From Clostridiales bacterium DTU069 (lineage in GTDB: Bacteria > Bacillota > Clostridia > DSM-8532), in the NCBI GenBank assembly GCA_001512485.1, contig LFRV01000017.1:1-53757 (forward strand): a DNA stretch of 53,757 nucleotides. The letters run 5' to 3'. The translations under genes and the position numbers were made by a program. The notes under the pieces were generated by a model. The model had not been told where the DNA came from, searched no databases, and saw only the letters and a program-made list of their open reading frames with translations. Below, in pieces: positions 1 to 7,733 of this stretch (positions are counted from its first letter, which is position 1; each line of letters starts with the position of its first letter).

Positions 1-189
1 GGAACAGTTAACCTCAGTTGCTCCTGCATATTTATATATTTAAACAAATTACTTTTACCGCTGCATCCTGTTTCAAAACGCATACCGAAATAAGAGCGAG
101 TTAATGGAAACCGGTGATTAGCGGGAGAAAGTGGAAAGCGCTAAAACCCGGTTTTTTGCTGCAATAACTGTGAAGGGGGGCATAGTATT
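1..189. other. Upstream region of the two-component genes
   Basis: No gene is visible here. A strong ribosome binding site (AAGGGGGG, 174-181) sits just before the GTG start at 190. The sequence GGAAAGCGCT around 133-142 has the central core of a catabolite-responsive element but lacks a good right arm, so it is only a weak hint of carbon catabolite control. No convincing -35/-10 pair was found. Confidence 0.4.
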
Positions 190-2094
190 GTGGGCGGTTT
201 TATAAATAATGCCTTACGTAAGTTAAAAGTATCCAATGACGAAAAGAAGAAAATAAAGCTTAAGCATGGAATATTGTTTAAAGTATGGAAGAGAATAAGA
301 AATACAAAAATACAGACCAGGTTAATGGCGTCCTTTATTATATTATCATCCTTTCCATTATTTATTACAGGTTTTTTTGCATATGAAAGATCAAGCAGCG
401 CAATCCGATCGAAAATCAGTTCATATTCACTGCAGATGATTAACCAGGTGGGGAAAAATATAGATGACCAGTTGGCTCGTTTGGTTAATGACAGCATATC
501 TATTGAATTTTCCGAACTGGTTCAGTATGCCCTGACAAATTACGGGGATATGACCGAGTGGGAAAAACTTCAGCTTTATAATGAGATGTATAGTGATTAC
601 ATTAAAAACTTTTCATATTTTAATTTTGTTTCGGATGTCCTGATTATCAGCAACGATCGCAATGAAATACTGGTTTATGGGGATATAAACAATAAACTGA
701 AAATAAAGCCCGAATATATTGAATTCCTGTTCAGGGAAGTTATTCCCCATAAGGGTAGTCCTGTTTGGACAGCGGTAACGGAAAATGAAACAGCAAGCCT
801 GTTTATTTCGGGAACAAGGGAAGAGGAAGGAATTTTCTTAACGAGGGCCATCAGGGGAGTTGATAGAGATAAGGACTCTTTGCTTATCATAAATATCAGG
901 ACGAGGCTTTTTGAAAATGTTTACAAACATATGGATATGGGAACCAAGGCTGATATATTTGTTATGAACTCGAAGGGTATTATAATGTCGAGTATAAACC
1001 CGGAAATAACATTTGCCAAACACTACCACGACGAAGAATTAATACGGAAGGTAACGCAAAGCGGCAATAAGGGCGGAGAAGTTTTTGACCTGAAACTTGC
1101 CGGGGAAGAGCATATGGTTGTAACTTATCCCATTGATCATGCAGACTGGTATGTGGTAAGCACCATACCATATTCGTACCTTAATTACGAATCTAAAACC
1201 CTTGGATTATATACATTTTACCTGGGAATTATATGCTTTTTTCTGGCTATGATGTTTAGCTTAATAATATCAAAAAGTATATCGAGTCCCTTATCGAAGT
1301 TAATCTTCTCAATGAATGATGTTAAAAACGGTAAGCTGGATTCAACAGTTATAGACGACAACAATGATGAAGTGGCGGAGGTAACAAAAAACTATAATGC
1401 AATGCTTGTTGAGCTTAAGAACCTGATAGAAGAAGTGAAGAATAAAGAAATTCAAAAAAGAAAAGCGGAATTTAAAGCCCTCCAGGCACAGATAAATCCT
1501 CATTTTTTGACGAACACCCTTAATACCATAAGAAGCATGGCAGTTAAGCAAAAGGCCGACAATATTTCCGACATTATCGCTTCACTTATACAACTTCTGC
1601 GTGTATGCATGATGAAAGGCGATGAATTAATATACATTTATGAAGAGATAGATTATATTAAATCCTATTTAAAAATACAGGAGTTTAAATACTACAACAG
1701 CTTTGATGTCCATTTTGAAATTGACGAAGAAATCCTGCATTATAAAATCCCGAGATTTCTGTGTCAACCCATTGTAGAAAATGCGATTATTCATGGCATT
1801 GGGCTGTCAAAAACCGACAGAATTATTGTTATAAAAGGTTACAGCGAAGGAAACAGTGTTAAAATATCCGTAATGGATAATGGAGTCGGCATTCCGCCTG
1901 AGAAGATAAATATGATTCTGAATGAAGACAGCAACAAATCCCGTTTAAGCGGCATAGGCATCAAGAACGTCGAGGAGCGAATTAAGATGCTGTTTGGTGA
2001 TAGCTACGGTATTAATATAGAAAGCGAAATAGGCGTTTTTACAAACGTGGAAATAACAATACCAATTATCAAGGGTGATGAAGTAATATGCTGA
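190..2094 (+). CDS. YesM-type sensor histidine kinase
   Basis: Membrane sensor kinase of 634 residues that should phosphorylate the response regulator encoded next. A basic N-terminus leads into a first membrane segment near residues 48-65. A large extracytoplasmic sensing region (dCache-like in this family) follows, then a second membrane segment near 340-362, a HAMP linker, and the His_kinase/HATPase_c pair. The phospho-acceptor is His438 in QINPHFLTNTLN, typical of the YesM/LytS kinase class, and the ATPase lid has DNGVGIPPEK and GIGIKNVEERI. The GTG start at 190 is preceded by AAGGGGGG. The gene overlaps the regulator gene by 7 bp. In this class such pairs usually sense sugars or oligosaccharides and control an adjacent ABC importer, which fits the neighbours here. 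The ligand is unknown. Confidence 0.93.
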   Translation: MGGFINNALRKLKVSNDEKKKIKLKHGILFKVWKRIRNTKIQTRLMASFIILSSFPLFITGFFAYERSSSAIRSKISSYSLQMINQVGKNIDDQLARLVNDSISIEFSELVQYALTNYGDMTEWEKLQLYNEMYSDYIKNFSYFNFVSDVLIISNDRNEILVYGDINNKLKIKPEYIEFLFREVIPHKGSPVWTAVTENETASLFISGTREEEGIFLTRAIRGVDRDKDSLLIINIRTRLFENVYKHMDMGTKADIFVMNSKGIIMSSINPEITFAKHYHDEELIRKVTQSGNKGGEVFDLKLAGEEHMVVTYPIDHADWYVVSTIPYSYLNYESKTLGLYTFYLGIICFFLAMMFSLIISKSISSPLSKLIFSMNDVKNGKLDSTVIDDNNDEVAEVTKNYNAMLVELKNLIEEVKNKEIQKRKAEFKALQAQINPHFLTNTLNTIRSMAVKQKADNISDIIASLIQLLRVCMMKGDELIYIYEEIDYIKSYLKIQEFKYYNSFDVHFEIDEEILHYKIPRFLCQPIVENAIIHGIGLSKTDRIIVIKGYSEGNSVKISVMDNGVGIPPEKINMILNEDSNKSRLSGIGIKNVEERIKMLFGDSYGINIESEIGVFTNVEITIPIIKGDEVIC

Positions 2095-3725
2095 AGGTTT
2101 TAATTGTTGACGATGATGCGTACGCCCGCAATGACCTTAAGAATATTATGAACTGGGAGAAAAATGGCTTTAGGCTGGTAGGGGAAGCCCCTGATGGCCG
2201 TACTGCGATAGATATGCTGAAGAAAAACACTCCCGATGTAATAATTACCGATATAAATATGCCGATTATGAGCGGCATAGCATTAATTGACTATATAAGG
2301 GCTAATTTTCCGCATGTAAAAATAATAGCCTTAAGCGGCTATGATGATTTTGATTATGTCAGACACAGTATGATAAAGGGCGCAAAGGATTATTTGTTAA
2401 AAGACAGGCTTAATGAAACTATTTTAATAAACACATTAAAATCAGTTGCTGAAGATATTCGTGAACTTGACGAAACAGGCAAGGAAGAACATATACAGCA
2501 CCAGTTGTTAACCGGAAGGCAGATGTTAAAGCGGAATTTTATCAAAAGACTGATAGCCAGGGGTTTTATCGACATAAATGCAATATCTAACGAAGCATCA
2601 AGTCTTAAGCTGAACCTGGAGCTCAGGAACAATGTAATGATTATTATGGAAATTGACAACTACTCCTTTTTGGAGGAGATACATTCTTCCGAAGAGCTTG
2701 ACAGCTTTATTAAGACCATTCTTGATATTACTAATGAAATATTAATGGAGTGGGGGAAAGCGGAAAGATTTTATTTAGGGGATGCCAGGTTTTTGCTTGT
2801 CTTTTCAGTTGACACGTCGCTGAGCTACTATAACACATATACTCAATTAATTGAAATTATTAACAAGATAAGAAAGAGTATAAAAAATTTTTTGAACCTG
2901 ACGGCCTGTTTCAGTATAAGCAGGATATGTCCTAACATCATGGAGTTTGACAGGTATTATGAAGAAGCTGAAAAAGTGCTGGAGGATAAGTTTTACAGGG
3001 GCAAAGATAAGATATTTACAGTGGACTCGGTGGGAGAAATAAAAAATGTATTTATTACATTAACGATAGAGGATGAGAAGAATATCAATATGTATCTTCA
3101 ATCCCGTAATTATGAACGAATATCCGGTTACTTGTCCAAAATATTTGATAATATAGTTAAATTGAAGGCAAGCCACAAATCAGTACAAATGGTTTGTGTC
3201 GAACTGATAAGCATTGTAAATAAGACTGCCAAATTATATGGTTTAAAGACATCGGACATATACATGAATGATGAAAACCCATATGACAAGATAAAAAAAT
3301 ATGACAACATAATGGATATAAAGGAATGGCTGACAGGCGTTTATAAAAATCTGATTAATTTAATGGACACTTATGGGATTGATAACAGTTACAGCGAGTA
3401 TACCAAAAAGACAATAGAATTTGTCAACAAAAATTACAAAAAAGACATTTCCTTAAGCGATGCTGCTGAGCATATAGGTGTCAGCAGTTCTTATCTAAGT
3501 AAAATATTCAAAGAGGATTACGGAAAAGGGTTTGTAGAGTTCCTTAATATGATTAGAATACGGAATGCCAAGGCTTTATTGGAGAACGATATGATCAGCC
3601 TTAAGGATATAGCCAATGAAGTAGGGTTTAATAATTATCATTACTTTTTTCGGGTGTTTAAAAATATTGTGGGTGTCACGCCGGTAAAATACAGGAAGGA
3701 TATAAATAGAACTGCAGAAGACTAA
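2088..3725 (+). CDS. YesN-type response regulator, AraC-family output domain
   Basis: Cytoplasmic response regulator of 545 residues. The N-terminal receiver domain (about 1-120) has the acidic pair DDD near residue 8 and phospho-acceptor Asp55 in VIITDINMP. A long middle region (about 150-430) has no motif I recognise. The C-terminal AraC double helix-turn-helix (about 440-540) contains SLSDAAEHIGVSSSYLSKIF and DIANEVGFNNYHYFFRVFK. It overlaps the kinase gene, so the two are co-translated. By family habit it should bind DNA when phosphorylated and activate the ABC operon that starts at 4291. Repeated TTTTGCAAAATGC-like sequences in the intervening region are candidate binding sites (inference). 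Confidence 0.93.
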   Translation: MLKVLIVDDDAYARNDLKNIMNWEKNGFRLVGEAPDGRTAIDMLKKNTPDVIITDINMPIMSGIALIDYIRANFPHVKIIALSGYDDFDYVRHSMIKGAKDYLLKDRLNETILINTLKSVAEDIRELDETGKEEHIQHQLLTGRQMLKRNFIKRLIARGFIDINAISNEASSLKLNLELRNNVMIIMEIDNYSFLEEIHSSEELDSFIKTILDITNEILMEWGKAERFYLGDARFLLVFSVDTSLSYYNTYTQLIEIINKIRKSIKNFLNLTACFSISRICPNIMEFDRYYEEAEKVLEDKFYRGKDKIFTVDSVGEIKNVFITLTIEDEKNINMYLQSRNYERISGYLSKIFDNIVKLKASHKSVQMVCVELISIVNKTAKLYGLKTSDIYMNDENPYDKIKKYDNIMDIKEWLTGVYKNLINLMDTYGIDNSYSEYTKKTIEFVNKNYKKDISLSDAAEHIGVSSSYLSKIFKEDYGKGFVEFLNMIRIRNAKALLENDMISLKDIANEVGFNNYHYFFRVFKNIVGVTPVKYRKDINRTAED

Positions 3726-3809
3726 AACTGAGAAATGAAACCATAAAATATTATAATAAATCATAAAATTGTAAAATCATAAATGAAAAATTGTAATGTA
3801 TAATAAAAA

Positions 3810-3837
3810 TTGACAAGGCTAATCAATGAAATAATAT
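3810..3837 (+). promoter_or_regulatory. Candidate promoter upstream of the ABC operon
   Basis: TTGACA (3810-3815) and TAATAT (3832-3837) are separated by 16 bp. This is the best sigma-A-like pair in the 565-bp gap before the solute-binding protein gene. It would give a leader of about 450 nt, so another promoter nearer the gene is possible. Confidence 0.4.
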
Positions 3838-3906
3838 CAAATTAATAGGATATTTTGTTGCTGTTCAAACCGCTAAAGATTTTATGCGATAGCGGAAATA
3901 AGAGTT

Positions 3907-4173
3907 CATTTTGCAAGAGATGTCTATGAGTCGCCGAATAAGGTACATATGTGCTTTATGCCAGGTTTTCTATTCATTCAAGAAGCGTTTAACAACAGAC
4001 ATTCGAAGGTCCCGGCTTATTTGGCGAACCCATAGTTAAGATCGGCAGGCCGAATTTTGCAAAATGCGTAAGGAAGTGTTATATGCTGTATTTTTTACTC
4101 AATTGGGGGGCATTGCTTATAGAGCATACATCCTAAAACAGCATTTTGCAAAAGTATTCTTTTAGCAAAATGC
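3907..4173. repeat. Recurring GCATTTTGCAAAATGC-like motif (candidate operators)
   Basis: Within the gap between the response regulator and the solute-binding protein the same core recurs four times: CATTTTGCAA (3907-3916), AATTTTGCAAAATGCG (4053-4068), GCATTTTGCAAA (4141-4152) and, inverted, AGCAAAATGCC (4163-4173). The last two form an imperfect inverted repeat with extended arms (AACA-GCATTTTGC-AAAA). The rest of the gap holds no gene. A UUCG-loop hairpin (4202-4215) lies in the probable 5' leader. The repeats are directly visible; their role as regulator sites is inferred. Confidence 0.45.
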
Positions 4174-4290
4174 CTGTTGAACATTCCTCCAAAATAGCAA
4201 CACTGCTTCGGCAGTAAAATAATATCATTGATTAGTCTTGTTAGAACTAAAACCATGATTGCTAAGAAAAAAAAGAAAGGAATGGTTTCA

Positions 4291-5628
4291 ATGAAAAAAA
4301 GGTTAGCATTGTTGTTGGCGATCGTAATGTTGGCATCTATGTTACTGACAGCTTGTACCGCCCCTGATACTACTCCTAAAACACCGGGAGAAGATAAGGG
4401 CAAGGACGAATCTAAAGCGGCAGAACCTACACCATTGAATTTCTGGGTATTTGAAGAACTGCACGTAGCGTTTTATAAAGATGCGCTTAATTCCTGGAAT
4501 GAAGCGAATCCGGACAGACCCGTTGAGTTGGTTGTAGAATCCTATCCGAATGCCGAAATGCACAACAAACTCCTTATTGCTATCCAGTCCGGTGTTGGAG
4601 CACCTGATATCGTTGACATCAATATCAACTACTTTGCCAACTTCCTTATGGGAGACATACAACTGGCAGAGCTTAACAGAGTTGTAGACCCTGTAAGACA
4701 ATACTTTGTAGAATCCAGATTTGACATATACAGCAAAAATGGAAAGGTATACGGCTTACCTACTCATGTTGGTGCTACAGTAGCTTACTACAATATGGAG
4801 ATATTGGATAAGGCAGGAGTAAATCCCGACGACATTGTAACATGGGACGATTTTATCGAAGCAGGGAAAAAGGTTAAAGCGGCCACAGGAATACCTATGA
4901 TAGCTTTCGAAGTATCCGATCAGAGACCTTTCTGGCCGATGATAGTTCAAAGAGGATCCGACTATCTGGATAAAGATGGTAAAGTGATTTTGGATAACGA
5001 TATAAACATCGATACATTAAACAGAATGTATGAAATGATGTATGAACATGAGATTGCAGTGGCTATGCCCGGCGGAAAATCCTGGGCTGAAGAATTCTTC
5101 CCGTTTATGAACTCAGGCGGCGCCGCATCTATTGTTATGCCCATGTGGTATATGAGCAGGTTCCTGGCATATATGCCCGATCTGGAAGGCAAGATAGTTA
5201 TACGTCCAATGCCTATTTGGGAAGAAGGGAATACCCGTTCGGCAGGTATAGGCGGAACAGGAACAGCCGTTACCCTGCAGAGCAAACATCTTGACCTGGC
5301 AATAGATTTCCTTGCACATGCGAAATTGACCAAAGAAGCAAACATAAGAATTTGGGAAATGCTTAAATTTGATCCTCCGAGATGGGATGTCTGGGATGCT
5401 CCTCAACTGCAGGAACCACATCCGTACTTTGGAAACGAAAAAATCTTTAATGTTATGCTGCAGATGAAAGATGAAATTTCATCGCCCAATATAAGTGATT
5501 TGAGTGCCGCTGCTCAGGACGTTGTAAAGCAAAACGTTATGTTCAGAGCACTTCATGAACGAAGCATGACACCTGAAGAGGCTTTGAAAGCCGGTGCTGA
5601 AGAGCTGAGAAGTCTAGAGAATAAATAA
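4291..5628 (+). CDS. ABC sugar transporter solute-binding lipoprotein
   Basis: Extracellular substrate-binding lipoprotein of 445 residues that captures a sugar or oligosaccharide for the two permeases downstream. A signal peptide ends in the lipobox LTAC, with lipidated Cys22, followed by a T/P/K-rich tether and a family 1 (COG1653) sugar-binding fold. An upstream in-frame codon exists at 4228, but ATG 4291 is preferred because it follows AGAAAGG (4274-4280) and begins the MKKRLALLL signal sequence. The adjacent GH51 enzyme suggests arabinose or arabino-oligosaccharides as the ligand (inference). A stem-loop after the gene may stabilise this part of the mRNA. Confidence 0.93.
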   Translation: MKKRLALLLAIVMLASMLLTACTAPDTTPKTPGEDKGKDESKAAEPTPLNFWVFEELHVAFYKDALNSWNEANPDRPVELVVESYPNAEMHNKLLIAIQSGVGAPDIVDININYFANFLMGDIQLAELNRVVDPVRQYFVESRFDIYSKNGKVYGLPTHVGATVAYYNMEILDKAGVNPDDIVTWDDFIEAGKKVKAATGIPMIAFEVSDQRPFWPMIVQRGSDYLDKDGKVILDNDINIDTLNRMYEMMYEHEIAVAMPGGKSWAEEFFPFMNSGGAASIVMPMWYMSRFLAYMPDLEGKIVIRPMPIWEEGNTRSAGIGGTGTAVTLQSKHLDLAIDFLAHAKLTKEANIRIWEMLKFDPPRWDVWDAPQLQEPHPYFGNEKIFNVMLQMKDEISSPNISDLSAAAQDVVKQNVMFRALHERSMTPEEALKAGAEELRSLENK

Positions 5629-5638
5629 TACTGCGTTT

Positions 5639-5672
5639 ACAACCGGTTGATTGCTTGCAGTCAGCCGGTTGT
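5639..5672 (+). other. Intercistronic stem-loop after the binding-protein gene
   Basis: ACAACCGGTTG (5639-5649) pairs with CAGCCGGTTGT (5662-5672) as an 11-bp stem with one G-U pair and a 12-nt loop. It is followed by A-rich sequence rather than a U-run, so it is unlikely to terminate fully. Such hairpins between binding-protein and permease genes commonly protect the upstream message and give excess binding protein. Confidence 0.5.
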
Positions 5673-5720
5673 AAAAACAATTTTGTTGCTGAAAAGTGTG
5701 GAAAGTAAGGGTGAAGGCAA

Positions 5721-6668
5721 TTGAAAAACAAGATGGCTGATTCAAAAGGCGGAAAGTTTAATTTGCCAAAAGGCAGCCTGGGAATAAAAAGCTTTTTATA
5801 TTCTCAAACAGTGGCACCCTATATATTTATTTTGCCTTTTCTGTTGTCATTTTTGATATTTTTCCTCTATCCCACAATAAACACTGTTTATATGAGCTTC
5901 CATGAAGTTTATGGGATGGGAAATATGAATTTTATAGGGCTTTCTAATTATCAAAGATTATTTAATCAAAATTTTTATGATGCCATAAGGACTAATACAC
6001 TGTATACGTTTTTTTTGATAATAATTTTGATTCCTCTGGCAATACTATTTGCCACGTTGCTGAACATAAAGTATTTGAGGGGAAGAAACTTCTTTAAATC
6101 AGTTTTGTTTATTCCTGCCCTCACATCCATAATCGTAGCGGGTGTTGCTTTCAGATTGCTGTTTGGCGAGAGCGAAGCGGCATTTATGAATTCTATTCTG
6201 ATAAGGTTGGGTTTTCCTGCGCAAAGGTGGGCATTTAGTCATAGTACGGGTATGTTATTAATGGTTTCATTGGCCACATGGAAAATGGTCGGCATCTATA
6301 TGGTATATTTTATTTCGGGGTTGCAGGCTATACCGGAGGAATTGTATGAGTCTGCAGAAATTGACGGTGCAAATTCAATATCGAAGTTTACCAGAATAAC
6401 ACTGCCTCTTCTTAAACCTATAGTTATATATGCCTTGACAATAATAATTTTTGATGGATACAGGATGTTCGGAGAGAGTTATGTGTTTTGGAATGAAGGA
6501 ATGCCGGGGAATATAGGCTTGACTATTGTCAGATATATCTATCAACAGGCTTTCCAAAGAAACGATATGGGATTTGGTTCCGCAATAGGTATTGTTTTGC
6601 TGACGATTGTTTTAACCATCAACCTGATTCAGTTAAGATTCTTTGGAGCATTTAAGAAAGAGGAGTAA
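5721..6668 (+). CDS. ABC sugar transporter permease (MalF/UgpA type)
   Basis: Inner-membrane permease of 315 residues with about six membrane spans; the first is around residues 30-52 (YIFILPFLLSFLIFFLYPT). The cytoplasmic EAA loop, which contacts the ATPase, reads EELYESAEIDGANSISKFTR, typical of MalF-like carbohydrate importers. The start is TTG at 5721 behind AAGGGTGAAGG. It lies 92 bp after the binding-protein gene and 5 bp before the second permease, so the three form one transport operon. No ATP-binding subunit is encoded nearby, so a shared MsmX-like ATPase from elsewhere is expected. Confidence 0.93.
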   Translation: MKNKMADSKGGKFNLPKGSLGIKSFLYSQTVAPYIFILPFLLSFLIFFLYPTINTVYMSFHEVYGMGNMNFIGLSNYQRLFNQNFYDAIRTNTLYTFFLIIILIPLAILFATLLNIKYLRGRNFFKSVLFIPALTSIIVAGVAFRLLFGESEAAFMNSILIRLGFPAQRWAFSHSTGMLLMVSLATWKMVGIYMVYFISGLQAIPEELYESAEIDGANSISKFTRITLPLLKPIVIYALTIIIFDGYRMFGESYVFWNEGMPGNIGLTIVRYIYQQAFQRNDMGFGSAIGIVLLTIVLTINLIQLRFFGAFKKEE

Positions 6669-6673
6669 CAGAT

Positions 6674-7519
6674 ATGCGCAAAAAGGCTAAATTCAATTGG
6701 AGTATATGGCTCATATTTCTGTTTTTCATTATTGTCAGTTTCGTAATGCTGCTGCCTTTGTACTACCTGATACTGGGATCTTTCAGGAATTCCAAGGATT
6801 TATTCAGGTTTGGGATGGATCTTGTTATAAGGCCGGAGCTTATGAGCCTGGACAATTATAAATATATTCTGTTTGGTGACGGAAAAATATATTTGCACTG
6901 GTACAAAAACAGTGTTCTTATAACCTTCTTATTCACTATTTCTTCTTTGTTTTTCTCAGCAATGGTGGGATATGCTTTAGGGGTGTATAACTTTAAAGGT
7001 AAAAATTTCGTATTTGTACTGGTGCTGTTCGTTATGATGATTCCTTTGGAAATTCTAATGCTTCCTCTGTACCGCTTGACAGTACGGTTTAAGATTATTA
7101 ACACATACAGCGGAGTAATTCTGCCATTTATGGTTTCACCTTTGGCGATATTCTTTTTCAGACAGTATGCCAGCGGGCTGGGAAAGGATTTTATGGCCGC
7201 GGGCAGGATTGACGGCTGCACCGAGTTTGGATTATATTTTAAAATAATGGTTCCGTTGATGAAGCCGGCTTTTGGGGCGATGACAATTTTGTTGGCGATG
7301 CAAAGCTGGAACAGTTTTGTCTGGCCATTGATTGTTTTGAGGACAAATCAGAAATTTACACTGCCTATTGGTTTGTCATCATTAATGACTCCATATGGAA
7401 ACAATTATGATATGCTGATAGCCGGTGCTGTTTTGGCGATTATACCGATTGTAATAGTATTCCTTTTCAACCAGAGATCATTTATCGCCGGTTTATCCGC
7501 GGGAGGAATAAAGGGCTAA
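6674..7519 (+). CDS. ABC sugar transporter permease (MalG/UgpE type)
   Basis: Second integral membrane subunit, 281 residues, with about six spans. Its EAA loop reads KDFMAAGRIDGCTEFGLYFK near residues 170-190, as in MalG-family permeases. It pairs with the preceding permease to form the translocation channel for the sugar delivered by the lipoprotein. The ATG at 6674 lies only 5 bp after the upstream stop codon. The GH51 gene follows after a 214-bp gap containing two inverted repeats. Confidence 0.93.
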   Translation: MRKKAKFNWSIWLIFLFFIIVSFVMLLPLYYLILGSFRNSKDLFRFGMDLVIRPELMSLDNYKYILFGDGKIYLHWYKNSVLITFLFTISSLFFSAMVGYALGVYNFKGKNFVFVLVLFVMMIPLEILMLPLYRLTVRFKIINTYSGVILPFMVSPLAIFFFRQYASGLGKDFMAAGRIDGCTEFGLYFKIMVPLMKPAFGAMTILLAMQSWNSFVWPLIVLRTNQKFTLPIGLSSLMTPYGNNYDMLIAGAVLAIIPIVIVFLFNQRSFIAGLSAGGIKG

Positions 7520-7560
7520 GGATAATACTTGCGTATCGTTTATTCAGATGCACTGTTAAG

Positions 7561-7605
7561 GGGATATTGTGCAATTTTAAGCCTCCTTTAATTGCACAAT
7601 ATCCC
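7561..7605. other. 16-bp inverted repeat after the ABC operon
   Basis: GGGATATTGTGCAATT (7561-7576) is perfectly repeated in inverted orientation at 7590-7605 around a 13-nt loop. No U-run follows, so it is not a classic terminator. It may be a processing/stability hairpin or a large operator in front of the GH51 gene. Confidence 0.5.
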
Positions 7606-7642
7606 GCTAGTCTTAATAAGACAGATCAGCAAAACCCATTAA

Positions 7643-7680
7643 GGAGTGTTTCAAATTGCGTTAATGCATAAAAACACTCC
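7643..7680. other. 9-bp inverted repeat upstream of the GH51 gene
   Basis: GGAGTGTTT (7643-7651) is inverted as AAACACTCC (7672-7680). It ends about 53 bp before the GH51 start. Part of the left arm resembles a ribosome binding site but no gene follows it. It could be an operator or weak terminator; its function is not evident. Confidence 0.35.
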
Positions 7681-7733
7681 CTAATTATATGATATAAAAT
7701 AATACGATAGATATATGCAGGAGGGCATTATAA

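Noticed and set aside
132-146. Possible catabolite-responsive element before the two-component genes
   Set aside because: Only the central GAAAGCGCT fits; the right half of the palindrome is missing.
4083-4136. 17-codon frame behind AAGGAAG in the ABC operon leader
   Set aside because: Too short and without recognisable features; could be a leader peptide but nothing supports this.
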